64,000 nucleotides of DNA from Cognatishimia sp. WU-CL00825 (GTDB lineage: Bacteria; Pseudomonadota; Alphaproteobacteria; Rhodobacterales; Rhodobacteraceae). Positions within the stretch are counted from its first letter, which is position 1. Each line of letters starts with the position of its first letter. The stretch covers positions 189,987 to 253,986 of the forward strand of contig NZ_BAABWX010000003.1 in assembly GCF_040364665.1 (NCBI RefSeq). The letters are read 5' to 3'. This document shows, piece after piece, positions 52,530 through 62,408 of the stretch. The notes below the pieces were generated by a model. It saw only the letters and a list, made by a program, of their open reading frames with translations. It was not told the origin of the DNA and ran no database searches. The position numbers were made by a program, and so were the translations under genes.

Positions 52530-53267
52530 TCATTGAAAACAGCGCGCCCTGCCGTCCTTTGCGATGGTTGCCGCCCCGTCCATAATCGCACTGGCGCGCT
52601 TGATTTGCCTTGCTGTTGGTCGGCGTGCCGAGCGGGTTTTAGGCGCTGGCAGAACCGTTGCCAATCGCGCGGCCTGGCTTGCACTCAAGGAATCCGGAGC
52701 AACGCCAAAATAGTGATGTGACGCCGCTTCGACCCCAAAGACCCCCTCGTCAAACTCTGCTATGTTCAAATAGACTTCCAGAATCCGGCGTTTGCTCCAG
52801 GCCATTTCGACCACCGGGGTTATACCCGCTTCCAGCGCCTTGCGCAGCCAGCTACGACCTTGCCAGAGATAGACATTTTTCACAACTTGCTGACTAAGCG
52901 TCGAGGCCCCACGTCCTGCGCCATCTTCTAGCGCGGCGCGGATCGCAGTCATGTCAAATCCCCAGTGATTGCAAAAATTGGCGTCTTCGGCGGCCACCAC
53001 AGACCGCAGCATCACCGGGGCGATCTCTTCGACAGGCACCCATTGATGGTCAATATGACCCAACCGAGCCTTTTCAGAATACATTGTCCAGGTGATGGGC
53101 GGGTTAAAAACCGTGAAAATCAATATCGCGAATATGAATGCTGAAATTCCCCAAATAGTGGCCCGCATCGCCCAACGACGGGCACGGCGTTTTTGGCGCT
53201 GTCCCCAATTTTCTTTGGGCTGCGCCTTTTTACGTGTCTTTTTCTTTTTAACAGCTTGTTTTGCCAT
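52530..53267 (-). CDS. mtgA: Monofunctional peptidoglycan transglycosylase
   Basis: 245-aa GT51 enzyme polymerising lipid II glycan strands. A basic cytoplasmic N-terminus (KQAVKKKKTRKKAQPKENWG) precedes one membrane helix (IWGISAFIFAILIFTVF) and the catalytic domain with SVVAAEDANFCNHWGFDMTA (catalytic Glu), GASTLSQQVVKNVYLW and KRRILEVYLNIAEFDEGVFG. There is no transpeptidase domain. ATG 53267 is favoured over longer forms. Confidence 0.93.
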   Translation of the reverse strand: MAKQAVKKKKTRKKAQPKENWGQRQKRRARRWAMRATIWGISAFIFAILIFTVFNPPITWTMYSEKARLGHIDHQWVPVEEIAPVMLRSVVAAEDANFCNHWGFDMTAIRAALEDGAGRGASTLSQQVVKNVYLWQGRSWLRKALEAGITPVVEMAWSKRRILEVYLNIAEFDEGVFGVEAASHHYFGVAPDSLSASQAARLATVLPAPKTRSARRPTARQIKRASAIMDGAATIAKDGRARCFQ

Positions 53268-53345
53268 TGTTCTGCGCCAACCCCTGTCACTGGGATAATG
53301 CGCAGGGGGGTATGACGCAACCAATCAGTCGCGTTACAAAGAACG

Positions 53346-53723
53346 CTAGGGGGAACAGGCCCAGACAACCACATTGCAATCATAGGTTTTGGCGTCACAT
53401 ATCTTGATGGCGGTGGCTTCCGCCTTTGACCGTGATTTGCTGTAGGCCCAGCTCCATTTTCCGTCCTGCCCTTTGGCCATGGCAGCACAGGTATTTTTAA
53501 AGGTGCGCACTTGCACACAGCCCCAATCACAGGCGCGCTGCACGGCCTTAAAGGCTTCTTGCTCTGACCATTGCCCATAGGCTGCGCCAACCTTGCCATC
53601 CGCGCCAAACCCAACACCGCCCCAGCAATCCTTGTAACCACAGGTGCCAGCCAGGGCGGATTGACCCATCATTATCCCACCGCATAAAATGGCTGTTAAG
53701 CCGATTGTTCGCGCGCTTTTCAT
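53346..53723 (-). CDS. Exported DUF4189 protein
   Basis: 125 aa with a Sec signal (SARTIGLTAILCGGIMMGQS ending ALA). The mature domain has DUF4189 features: GVGFGADGKVGAAYGQWSEQ, AFKAVQRACDWGCVQVRTF, KGQDGKWSWAYSKSRSKAEA and paired Cys, likely disulfide-bonded outside the cytoplasm. Function unknown. Monocistronic between mtgA and gltB terminators. Confidence 0.82.
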   Translation of the reverse strand: MKSARTIGLTAILCGGIMMGQSALAGTCGYKDCWGGVGFGADGKVGAAYGQWSEQEAFKAVQRACDWGCVQVRTFKNTCAAMAKGQDGKWSWAYSKSRSKAEATAIKICDAKTYDCNVVVWACSP

Positions 53724-53855
53724 GTGCTCCGCCTCGCCGTTTTCTCAACTCTAGGCGCAAAATTGCACTGAAAATCTTTCCTAGACCAAAGATTTGCCAT
53801 AGCGGCTTTCTTGCCACGCCGTACAAAGCGTCACAAACCCGGTCTCTGAACACAA

Positions 53856-53881
53856 AAAGGGCCCCCGAACGGAGGCCCCTT
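53856..53881 (-). terminator. gltB terminator
   Basis: On the minus strand AAGGGGCCTCCG pairs imperfectly with CGGGGGCCCTT around a short loop, followed by a T run. It lies 16 bases after the gltB stop. Confidence 0.75.
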
Positions 53882-53896
53882 CGCTTATTGTTTTTG

Positions 53897-56800
53897 TTAC
53901 TCTGCAGGAATAGCAGCAGGCTCTTCTGACAAAGGATGCGCCAATTTGTTAAGCATTTCCTTAGGACAAACCTGCACAAAGTTGGTTTTCTCGACATCCC
54001 AATGCTGCAGAATAAGCGCCGCTTTCTGCGAACCGGTTTCTGCCAGGTGCCGCTCGATCAAACCTTTTAGCTGATCTTCCCAATGCGCAACTGTCACTGG
54101 ACAGGTCACCAGGGTTTCCATGTTCATCACAGGAACGCTGACGCCTTCGGGATCATAAAGATAAGCCATCCCACCTGTCATACCGGCCCCAAAGTTAGCG
54201 CCAATCGTACCTAGGATAACAGCAACACCGCCGGTCATATATTCACAACCGCTGGCACCACATCCTTCGATGACAACCTTTGCGCCAGAGTTACGCACTG
54301 CAAAACGTTCACCCGCACGACCGGCCGCAAACAGATGGCCATCTGTTGCACCATACAGCACCGTATTGCCGATAATGGTGTTATCCGCTGCAACCAAAGG
54401 CGATGCCATTTGCGGACGCACAACCACGGTGCCCCCAGACAAGCCTTTGCCCACATAGTCGTTTGCATCACCTGAAACTTCGATCTTCAGGCCAGGTGCC
54501 GCAAAGGCCCCCAAAGACTGACCAGCAGAGCCAGACAGTTTTACCGTCAAATGGTCTTCTTGCAGGCTATTGCGCATACCAAAGTTACGCACGATGTGGC
54601 TTGAAGTGCGTGTGCCAACAGTCCGGTGCGTGTTTTGCACAGCATAGGACAGTTGCATTTTTTCGCCGTCCTTCAAGAAACGCGCGGCATCCCGCACGAT
54701 CTCTGCATCCAGAGTATCTGGAACAGCGTTGCGCTCTTTATCGCGATTATACACGATGTCAGACGCCCCATCGACGGTAATCAACAGTGGGTTCAGGTCC
54801 AGATCATCAAGATGCGCCGACCCGCGCGAAACCTGCGCCAATAGATCTGCACGCCCGATAACGTCATCCAAAGACCGTGCACCGATAGACGCAAGAATTT
54901 CACGCACTTCCTGCGCATAAAAGGTGATCAGGTTGACCACTTTATCCGCATTGCCGGTGAACTTGTCGCGCAGCGCTTCGTCTTGGGTACACACGCCCAC
55001 TGGGCAGGTGTTGGACTGACACTGGCGAACCATAATACAGCCCATCGCGATCAATGCCGCTGTGCCGATACCGTATTCTTCGGCCCCCAGCATCGCGGCC
55101 ATGACAATGTCACGCCCTGTGCGCAAACCGCCATCGGTCCGCAAAGTCACGCGTTCCCGTAGGTTGTTCATGGACAGAACTTGATGCGCTTCGGTCAGAC
55201 CCATTTCCCATGGCAGACCCGCATATTTGATCGAGGTCGCCGGAGAGGCCCCTGTGCCGCCATTGTGGCCAGAAATCAGGATCACATCCGCTTTGGCCTT
55301 GGCAACACCTGCCGCAATTGTACCAACACCCGACGATGCCACCAATTTCACGGTGACTTTCACAGTTGGGTTGATCTGTTTCAAATCATAAATCAACTGC
55401 GCTAGGTCTTCGATCGAATAGATGTCATGGTGTGGTGGCGGTGAAATCAGTGTCACACCTTTGGTCGAGTGACGCAGGCGCGCAATCAGGTCCGTCACCT
55501 TCATGCCCGGCAGCTGACCACCCTCACCCGGCTTCGCACCCTGTGCGACCTTGATTTCCAGCTCTTCACATTGGTTCAGGTATTCAGCGGTCACCCCAAA
55601 ACGGCCAGAGGCCACTTGTTTGATCTTGGCAGATGGGTTGTCGCCATTTGGTTCTGGCACGAAATGCGCCGGATCTTCACCGCCTTCACCCGAGTCAGAT
55701 TTTGCACCAATGCGGTTCATAGCAACGTTCAGAGTTTTGTGTGCTTCTGGTGACAGCGCCCCCAAAGACATGCCCGGCGTTACAAAGCGCTTGCGGATCG
55801 ACGTGATGCTTTCGACTTCTTCGATCGGCACAGCTTTGCCCAAAGCTTTGATGTCCAGCAAATCGCGCAGATGAATCGGCGGATTGGTCTGCATTTTCGC
55901 AGAATACTGCTTCCACAGCTCAAACGATGCGCGATCACAGGCCGCTTGCAACATATGCATGGATTGCGCTTCCCAAGCGTGTGTTTCGCCTGATTTACGC
56001 GATTTATAGAAACCGCCGACCGGCAGAACATGTTCCGGGGCCGCAAAACCCTTGGCGTGGATCTTCTCGGCTTTGGTTTGGATACCGCTGACACCAATGC
56101 CCGAAATCCGCGAGGTCATACCCGGGAAATATTCCGCACACATCGCGCGTGACAGGCCAACGGCCTCAAAGTTCAGACCGCCGCGGTAAGACGACACCAC
56201 CGAAATGCCCATTTTCGCCATGATCTTCAGCAAACCAGCATCAATCGCCTCGCGATAGCGCGCGACAGCAGTTGTAAGGTCAACGTCAAGCAGCCCACGC
56301 TGAATGCGATCTGCCAAAGAATCTTCGGCCAGATACGCGTTCACCACAGTTGCGCCTGCCCCGATCAGAACCGCAAAATAATGCGGATCAACACATTCAG
56401 CAGATTGAACACTCAACGAGCTGAATGTCCGCAAGCCTTTACGGGTCAGATGGCTGTGTACCGCGCTGGTGGCCAGGATCATTGGCATCGCCACGCGATC
56501 CGCGCCCTGCGCTTTGTCACTCAGGATGATATGGCCTGCGCCAGAACGCACCGCATCTTCGGCTTCGGCACGAATGCGTTCCAGATTGTCCCGCAATCCA
56601 CCAGAGGCACCACCCGCAGGGAAGGTACAATCAATGCGAATAACAGTATCATCAAAGGCGCTTAGCAAAGCATCAAACTGTGCGTTGCCGACAAATGGGC
56701 TGTTCAACAAAACAATCTCTGTTTGCGATCCGTCTTCGTCCAAAACGTTCTTCAGATTGCCAAACCGGGTTTTCAGCGACATCACGCGGTATTCGCGCAA

Positions 56801-58438
56801 ACTGTCGATGGGTGGGTTTGTCACCTGGCTAAAGTTCTGACGGAAGAAATGGCTAAGCGGACGGTATTTCTTGGACAGAACCGCGCTTGGCGTGTCGTCG
56901 CCCATAGAGGCAAGCGCCTCTTTGGCATCCTCTGCCATCGGGGCCAGAATTTGCTCTAGCTCTTCAATGGTATAGCCCGCTGCGATCTGACGTTGACGCA
57001 GATCTGCGCCTGTGAACAATGGCTTTTCAGTCACGCTGCTCAGTTCTGTGTCCAGATCGCGGATCTTACCAACCCAATCGCCATACGGGCGTGCGTTGGC
57101 AAGTTTATCTTTTAGCTCTGTGTCGTGGTACAGCTTGCCTTCGGCCATATCGACCGCAATCATCTGGCCAGGGCCCAAAGCCCCTTTTTCAACGACACCA
57201 GATTCATCAATCGGCACCATGCCAGCTTCGGATCCGGCAATCAGCAAGCCGTCGCCCGTCACAACATAGCGCATAGGGCGCAGACCGTTGCGGTCAAGAC
57301 CCGCACAGACCCAGCGGCCATCCGTCATCGCCAATGCAGCCGGGCCATCCCATGGTTCCATGACAGAGTTGCAATAGGAATACATGTCGATCCAGCTTTG
57401 CGGCAGTTCAACCGCCTGCTTGGACCAGCTTTCAGGTACCAACATCGTTTTCGCCATTGGCGCAGAACGCCCGGCGCGCACAAAGACCTCAAACACGCCG
57501 TCCAGCGCTGCCGAATCTGATGCGCCGCCCGGAATGATAGGTTTGATGTCGTCCGCAAGCTCTCCGAAATAAGCCGAGGCCATGCGGATCTCGTGGGATT
57601 TCATCCAGTTGACGTTGCCCTTGAGCGTGTTGATTTCACCGTTATGCGCCAACATGCGGAACGGTTGCGCCAACCACCACTGCGGGAACGTATTGGTGGA
57701 ATAGCGCTGGTGATAGATCGCAAAAGCAGATTCAAAGCGCTCGTCCATCAGGTCCGGGTAGAAAACCGCAACCTGTTCGGCCAGCATCATGCCTTTATAA
57801 ATGATCGAACGGCACGACAGCGACGCCAGGTACAATTCCCCGACACCCGCAGAGGCAGCCGCTTTTTCGATGCGACGACGGATCACATAAAGCTCGCGCT
57901 CAAATGTTTCCTCGTCAACACCCTTGGAATTTGAAATCAGGATCTGTTCGATTTCAGGACGTGTTGCATTGGCTTTGTCACCCAAACAGGTGATGTCGAC
58001 AGGCACATGGCGCCAGCCATAGATGAAATAGCCCATGCGCAGAATTTCAGTTTCGACGATGGTCCGGCAGGTTTCCTGCGCGCCAAAATCTGTGCGCGGC
58101 AAAAAGACCTGACCCACGGCAACCAGTTCATTTTTGCGAGGTTCGTGACCGGTGCGCTTGATCTGGTCGTAAAAGAATTTGACCGGAATTTGCACGTGAA
58201 TGCCCGCGCCATCGCCGGTTTTGCCATCAGCATCAACCGCGCCACGGTGCCAAATGGCTTTCAGCGCATCGATGCCAGCTTCTACAACTTTGCGGCTTTT
58301 GTTCCCGTCCAAAGAGACCACAAGGCCCACACCGCAAGAAGAGTGTTCTTCGGATTCATCATAAAGGCCATTCTCAGCCAAATACTGGCGTTTTGCTTCT
58401 TCAGAGCGGACCCAATTTTCGTCGTATACTTTTTTCAT
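53897..58438 (-). CDS. gltB: Glutamate synthase (NADPH) large subunit
   Basis: 1513-aa enzyme that makes glutamate from glutamine and 2-oxoglutarate. The N-terminal amidotransferase has its catalytic Cys in EEHSSCGVGLVVSLDG (after a ~35-residue leader removed in maturation), the FMN domain contains LISGHNGGTGASPATSIKYA, and the 3Fe-4S site is CIMVRQCQSNTCPVGVC. The C-terminal beta-helix domain has MTGGVAVILGTIGANFGAGM. It follows gltD after a 145-base gap that contains a strong inverted repeat. Confidence 0.97.
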   Translation of the reverse strand: MKKVYDENWVRSEEAKRQYLAENGLYDESEEHSSCGVGLVVSLDGNKSRKVVEAGIDALKAIWHRGAVDADGKTGDGAGIHVQIPVKFFYDQIKRTGHEPRKNELVAVGQVFLPRTDFGAQETCRTIVETEILRMGYFIYGWRHVPVDITCLGDKANATRPEIEQILISNSKGVDEETFERELYVIRRRIEKAAASAGVGELYLASLSCRSIIYKGMMLAEQVAVFYPDLMDERFESAFAIYHQRYSTNTFPQWWLAQPFRMLAHNGEINTLKGNVNWMKSHEIRMASAYFGELADDIKPIIPGGASDSAALDGVFEVFVRAGRSAPMAKTMLVPESWSKQAVELPQSWIDMYSYCNSVMEPWDGPAALAMTDGRWVCAGLDRNGLRPMRYVVTGDGLLIAGSEAGMVPIDESGVVEKGALGPGQMIAVDMAEGKLYHDTELKDKLANARPYGDWVGKIRDLDTELSSVTEKPLFTGADLRQRQIAAGYTIEELEQILAPMAEDAKEALASMGDDTPSAVLSKKYRPLSHFFRQNFSQVTNPPIDSLREYRVMSLKTRFGNLKNVLDEDGSQTEIVLLNSPFVGNAQFDALLSAFDDTVIRIDCTFPAGGASGGLRDNLERIRAEAEDAVRSGAGHIILSDKAQGADRVAMPMILATSAVHSHLTRKGLRTFSSLSVQSAECVDPHYFAVLIGAGATVVNAYLAEDSLADRIQRGLLDVDLTTAVARYREAIDAGLLKIMAKMGISVVSSYRGGLNFEAVGLSRAMCAEYFPGMTSRISGIGVSGIQTKAEKIHAKGFAAPEHVLPVGGFYKSRKSGETHAWEAQSMHMLQAACDRASFELWKQYSAKMQTNPPIHLRDLLDIKALGKAVPIEEVESITSIRKRFVTPGMSLGALSPEAHKTLNVAMNRIGAKSDSGEGGEDPAHFVPEPNGDNPSAKIKQVASGRFGVTAEYLNQCEELEIKVAQGAKPGEGGQLPGMKVTDLIARLRHSTKGVTLISPPPHHDIYSIEDLAQLIYDLKQINPTVKVTVKLVASSGVGTIAAGVAKAKADVILISGHNGGTGASPATSIKYAGLPWEMGLTEAHQVLSMNNLRERVTLRTDGGLRTGRDIVMAAMLGAEEYGIGTAALIAMGCIMVRQCQSNTCPVGVCTQDEALRDKFTGNADKVVNLITFYAQEVREILASIGARSLDDVIGRADLLAQVSRGSAHLDDLDLNPLLITVDGASDIVYNRDKERNAVPDTLDAEIVRDAARFLKDGEKMQLSYAVQNTHRTVGTRTSSHIVRNFGMRNSLQEDHLTVKLSGSAGQSLGAFAAPGLKIEVSGDANDYVGKGLSGGTVVVRPQMASPLVAADNTIIGNTVLYGATDGHLFAAGRAGERFAVRNSGAKVVIEGCGASGCEYMTGGVAVILGTIGANFGAGMTGGMAYLYDPEGVSVPVMNMETLVTCPVTVAHWEDQLKGLIERHLAETGSQKAALILQHWDVEKTNFVQVCPKEMLNKLAHPLSEEPAAIPAE

Positions 58439-58527
58439 GTCTTAACCCTTCCCTAACTCGGTAGGTCAATCTTCTTGCCGTGCTCTTTGTCAGGTGTTTT
58501 GTGTTACACTCTGAATTCAAGCGGGCG

Positions 58528-58569
58528 AATTGTACGTTTGAGGCGGCGAAACGTACAATTTGTACGTTT
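58528..58569. repeat. Inverted and direct AAACGTACAA repeats between gltD and gltB
   Basis: AATTGTACGTTT (58528-58539) and AAACGTACAATT (58549-58560) are perfect 12-bp arms around a 9-base spacer; a third copy, TTGTACGTTT, follows at 58560-58569. The set lies 90-131 bases upstream of gltB. It could be the binding array of a regulator acting on gltB, or a hairpin modulating read-through from gltD. Confidence 0.85.
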
Positions 58570-58583
58570 CACAACCCATTAAT

Positions 58584-60017
58584 TTACTCAGCGGCGATGG
58601 CTTTGACGGTTTCAAACCGTTTCAAGATGGCTTCGGCACAGTCGCGACCATCCCGAATGGCCCAAACCACCAAAGACGCGCCACGCACGATGTCACCCAC
58701 CGCGTAAACGCCATCCAAGTCGGTTGCACCGCTGGTAAACTCAGCTTTGACGGTGCCCCAACGGGTCACTGGCAATTCTGGCTGATCCCAAAGGGTTTGC
58801 AGATCTTCTGGCTCAAATCCCAAGGCTTTGATCACCAAGTCCGCCTCTTCGACATAGTCGGCACCTTCGATCACTTCTGGCGATTGACGACCAGAGGCAT
58901 CGGGCTGACCCAAACGCATGCGCTGCACCATCACACCATTGACCTTGTCGCCGGTAAAGCCTTTGGGGGCGGCCAACCATTCAAAGACCACGCCTTCTTC
59001 TTCGGCGTTTTTGGTTTCACGTTGCGAGCCCGGCATGTTGGCACGGTCCCGGCGATACAGGCATTTCACGCTTTCAGCGCCCTGACGGATCGCTGTGCGC
59101 ACACAGTCCATCGCTGTGTCGCCTCCACCAATAACCACTACCTTTTTACCATCCGCATTCAGCTCGCCGCTTTCGTATTCAGCAACGGTGTCACCAAAGT
59201 TCAAGCGGTTGGAGGCCGTCAGATAATCCAGCGCTTTCACGATGCCCTTTGCACCGGCACCTGGGCCTTGCAAGTCACGTGATTTATAGACGCCAGTGGC
59301 GATAATCACCGCATCATGCGCTTTGCGAATGTCTTCAAACGAAATGTCTTCGCCCACGGCGCTGTCAAGTTTGAAGGTGACACCGCCTGCTTCCAGCTGT
59401 TCATTGCGACGCATGACAACGTCTTTTTCCAGTTTAAAACCGGGGATACCATAGGTCAGCAGGCCGCCCGCACGGTCATGGCGATCATAAACTGTCACCT
59501 GGACGCCAGCGCGACGCAGAAAATCAGCCGCTGCCAAACCACCAGGGCCCGCACCGATGATGCCAACGCTTTCTTTGCGCTCGGTCAAAGGCACAATGGG
59601 TTTCACCCAGCCTTTTTCCCAGGCCGTGTCGGTGATGTATTTTTCTACGGTGCCGATAGTGACTGTGCCGTGACCGGATTGTTCAATCACGCAATTGCCT
59701 TCACACAGACGATCCTGTGGGCAAATGCGGCCACAGATCTCTGGGAAAGTATTTGTCGCCTGAGACACTTCATAGGCTTCTTCCAAACGACCTGTTGCCG
59801 TCAGGCGCAGCCAATCTGGGATGTTATTGTGCAGCGGGCAATGTGACTGACAATACGGCACACCGCATTGCGAACATCGGCTCGCTTGCTCTTCCGCTTT
59901 CGCTTCTGCAAACGCTGCATAGATTTCATCAAAGTCTTGGTTGCGTTCATCAGCATCCCGTTTAGCGGGCATATCCCGATCAACTGACACAAATTTTAGC
60001 ATTGGTTGCTTTGCCAC
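58584..60017 (-). CDS. gltD: Glutamate synthase small subunit
   Basis: 477-aa FAD/NADPH protein that feeds electrons to GltB. The N-terminal cluster part is CSQCGVPYCQSHCPLHNNIP with ICGRICPQDRLCEGNC; FAD site IGAGPGGLAAADFLRRAG; NADPH site VVVIGGGDTAMDCVRTAI. GTG 60017 (MAKQPMLKFV) is the likely start: AGGAGG lies 8 bases upstream. A TTG further upstream and ATG 60002 are less well placed. Order gltD-gltB. Confidence 0.95.
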   Translation of the reverse strand: MAKQPMLKFVSVDRDMPAKRDADERNQDFDEIYAAFAEAKAEEQASRCSQCGVPYCQSHCPLHNNIPDWLRLTATGRLEEAYEVSQATNTFPEICGRICPQDRLCEGNCVIEQSGHGTVTIGTVEKYITDTAWEKGWVKPIVPLTERKESVGIIGAGPGGLAAADFLRRAGVQVTVYDRHDRAGGLLTYGIPGFKLEKDVVMRRNEQLEAGGVTFKLDSAVGEDISFEDIRKAHDAVIIATGVYKSRDLQGPGAGAKGIVKALDYLTASNRLNFGDTVAEYESGELNADGKKVVVIGGGDTAMDCVRTAIRQGAESVKCLYRRDRANMPGSQRETKNAEEEGVVFEWLAAPKGFTGDKVNGVMVQRMRLGQPDASGRQSPEVIEGADYVEEADLVIKALGFEPEDLQTLWDQPELPVTRWGTVKAEFTSGATDLDGVYAVGDIVRGASLVVWAIRDGRDCAEAILKRFETVKAIAAE

Positions 60018-60126
60018 AGCAGCTGCCTCCTGCAAATCTTAGGTCTGGACTGTGTAAACAAAGCGGAATAGGTATAAAAGTCACAAAGGCTGACCTAAAT
60101 GTCGCTTTTCTCGAAATGATCAAAGA

Positions 60127-60138
60127 TTTCACGTGAAA
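60127..60138. promoter_or_regulatory. Perfect 12-bp palindrome between gltD and uppP
   Basis: TTTCACGTGAAA is fully self-complementary, in the 216-base gap between the divergent gltD and uppP genes. It is a candidate operator; no family is implied. Confidence 0.5.
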
Positions 60139-60152
60139 AAAGCGTAAAATAA

Positions 60153-60167
60153 GGTCCGAATCGGACC
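60153..60167. promoter_or_regulatory. 15-bp palindrome between gltD and uppP
   Basis: GGTCCGA-A-TCGGACC has perfect 7-bp arms, 15 bases from the previous palindrome and 66 bases upstream of uppP. No T run follows on either side, so an operator is likelier than a terminator. Confidence 0.5.
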
Positions 60168-60233
60168 AATATAGACTCTATCATTATTTTCCACCTGTAT
60201 TATACGGGCTTTGACACAAATAGAGAATTTCAA

Positions 60234-61037
60234 ATGGCGCTTTATCACCTGATTCTTTTAGCTATTGTACAGGGTATTACGGAATTTCTACCCATCTCGT
60301 CTTCTGGTCACCTTATCTTGCTGCCAAACGCGATTGGTGCCGAAGATCAAGGGCAATTGCTGGACGTCGCCGTACATGTCGGCACATTGGGCGCGGTCAT
60401 TCTGTATTTTTGGTCAGACGTAAAAATGGCCCTCATCGGCACCCCACGCATGTTGCGCGGCAATATCTCTGATCCAGAGGCCCGGCTGGCCTTTCTTTTG
60501 ACAGTAGCAACCATTCCAACAATCATCTTTGGTCTGTTTCTGGCCTTGAGCGGCATTGATGATTTGCTGCGGTCGATCACCGTGATCGGCTGGACCATGC
60601 TTGGGTTTGGCATCCTTTTGTGGTGGATGGACCAAAGAGGCACGACAACCAAACAAGCAAAAGAATGGTCACTGAAAGATGCGATGATCATGGGGCTCTG
60701 GCAAGCACTTGCGCTCATTCCAGGCACATCACGGTCCGGGATCACCATCACCGGTGCGCGCGGGCTGGGATATGACAGAGAAAGCAGTGCGCGCCTGGCC
60801 ATGCTGATGAGCATTCCCACCATTCTGGCAAGTGGTGGCTATCTATTACTGGAAAATGGTTTCAGCATCACATCAGACCAGGCCCTAGATCTTGTCATTG
60901 CCGCGGGGCTGGCATTTGCCTCGGCTTTGCTGGCGCTCAAATTGATGATGCGGTTGCTGCAATCCTTAAGTTTTACACCCTATGTGATCTACAGGGTCAT
61001 TCTTGGTGTGATCTTACTGGCGGTCGCTTATTCATAA
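60234..61037 (+). CDS. uppP: Undecaprenyl-diphosphatase
   Basis: 267-aa inner-membrane enzyme that recycles undecaprenyl diphosphate for cell-wall synthesis and gives basal bacitracin resistance. Family motifs: QGITEFLPISSSGHLILLPN and ALIPGTSRSGITITGARGLG, with eight predicted helices. It is monocistronic, followed by a terminator. Confidence 0.95.
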   Translation: MALYHLILLAIVQGITEFLPISSSGHLILLPNAIGAEDQGQLLDVAVHVGTLGAVILYFWSDVKMALIGTPRMLRGNISDPEARLAFLLTVATIPTIIFGLFLALSGIDDLLRSITVIGWTMLGFGILLWWMDQRGTTTKQAKEWSLKDAMIMGLWQALALIPGTSRSGITITGARGLGYDRESSARLAMLMSIPTILASGGYLLLENGFSITSDQALDLVIAAGLAFASALLALKLMMRLLQSLSFTPYVIYRVILGVILLAVAYS

Positions 61038-61066
61038 AAAAGGCGGACCACAGGCCCGCCCTTCAA
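61036..61066 (+). terminator. Terminator after uppP
   Basis: GGCGG and CCGCC form the stem of a hairpin flanked by an A run and CTT, just after the uppP stop and facing the convergent oxidoreductase gene. Confidence 0.55.
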
Positions 61067-61089
61067 ATCAAACTAGAAGCCCTTAACGT

Positions 61090-62070
61090 TTAAACGTTCA
61101 AGTTCTTTGCAGAATCTTTTATCGCATCAAACTGTCCAGACGGACGGAACCGCCAGAGGTAACCCGGCAAAATGGCCGACGTCGGCGTGGGTGTGATGCC
61201 CAGATCCGCCAAGCCTTTGGCATCTGCACTCACAACGTTGTCGTTGCGAAGCTGCTTTAGCTGATCAGCGGTCAGAATCGAATTATAAAACAGCCCAAAT
61301 GTCACGCTTTGCATCAAACCAAAACCAAAGGCCATGATGCGCCCAACAAAGAACGGCAGATTGATCACAAGTTTGCGCTGATGAATTTCAGCCAGCATTT
61401 CGGCGACGATCTCGCGCAGCGAACAAACATCCGGACCGCCAAGTTCATAGACGCCCGAAGCTTGGCCAAGGATGCCTTGAACTGCCGCCTTGGCGACATC
61501 ATCAACATAAACCGGCTGGAACTTGGTCGCGCCACCAACAATTGGCAACACCGGACCAAATCGAGACATAGAGGCAAACCCGTTGAAAAACTCATCTTCA
61601 GGCCCAAAGATCACCGACGGGCGCAATATCAGTGCGTTTGGCATATGCGCCAAAACCGCCTGTTCGCCCAAGGCTTTTGTTTGCGCATATTCGCTGCCAG
61701 CGTCTTCGTCTGCGCCGATTGCAGACACATGCACCATCGTTTCTATGCCAGCCGCAGCCGCCAGTTTTGCGATACGCGCCGCCCCTTCGTTTTGAACGGT
61801 GTTAAATTCGTTTTTGCCGCGTTCGCTTAGGATGCCAACGCAGTTCACAACCGCATCTGCGCCATCCATCGCGCTCTGCACCGAAGCATCATCGCGGATA
61901 TTGCACAAAACAGGTTCAACCTGACCAACTGCGCCAAAGGGTTTTACAAACATCGCTTCGTTTGGGCGCCGTACCGCGACCCGGACGCGCCATCCTTGCT
62001 TGGCCATGCGGCGCGCAATGTAACGTCCAACAAAACCAGATCCGCCGTAGATAGTGACAAGTTTCGACAT
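61090..62070 (-). CDS. NDUFA9-like NAD(P)-binding protein
   Basis: 326-aa atypical SDR: VTIYGGSGFVGRYIARRMAK (GGxGxxG dinucleotide loop), VNCVGILSERGKNEFNTVQN, MVHVSAIGADEDAGSEYAQT, LRPSVIFGPEDEFFN and a C-terminal tail. It is closest to the group related to the 39-kDa complex I subunit NDUFA9 and to UbiU/Coq11-type proteins, suggesting a role in respiratory-chain quinone or complex I biogenesis. ATG 62070 has AGGC/GGAGGC upstream. Confidence 0.86.
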   Translation of the reverse strand: MSKLVTIYGGSGFVGRYIARRMAKQGWRVRVAVRRPNEAMFVKPFGAVGQVEPVLCNIRDDASVQSAMDGADAVVNCVGILSERGKNEFNTVQNEGAARIAKLAAAAGIETMVHVSAIGADEDAGSEYAQTKALGEQAVLAHMPNALILRPSVIFGPEDEFFNGFASMSRFGPVLPIVGGATKFQPVYVDDVAKAAVQGILGQASGVYELGGPDVCSLREIVAEMLAEIHQRKLVINLPFFVGRIMAFGFGLMQSVTFGLFYNSILTADQLKQLRNDNVVSADAKGLADLGITPTPTSAILPGYLWRFRPSGQFDAIKDSAKNLNV

Positions 62071-62408
62071 AAAAGCCTCCGCGATCTCAATTCTCTACGT
62101 CAATTACCCCTGTGCGCCCTTGGGAACAAGGATCAAATCCATTTCGAAGGGTCAAATCTGTGGCGCTTGGACCCTTCCAGACAAGGCTCTCTGGTGTTCC
62201 TGTGCGTTGTTCCAGCCGCAAGTGCTGAATAATTGGGGCAGGCCAAACAGACCAATTCCTTCCTTGTTTGGAAATTACATATATATTTCAAATACCTGCA
62301 CAAGATTTGGTTTGGGGTGATAATAATATGTGGATTTTTTGGGAAATCTACAAAATCCACGTTGACTCCCCCCTCTGACACCTCTAAATCCCCCCTCACG
62401 ACATCTAA
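62071..62408. other. 338-base intergenic region before tRNA-Leu
   Basis: No supported gene. It contains a 9-bp stem (GTGGATTTT at 62330-62338 with AAAATCCAC at 62352-62360) and the tRNA promoter just after it. The stretch around 62270-62340 is AT-rich, unlike the flanking core genes. Confidence 0.6.
62362..62390 (+). promoter_or_regulatory. Promoter of tRNA-Leu
   Basis: TTGACT (62362-62367) and TAAATC (62385-62390) with 17-bp spacing lie 18 bases before the tRNA 5' end. This is the expected place for a stable-RNA promoter. Confidence 0.65.
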
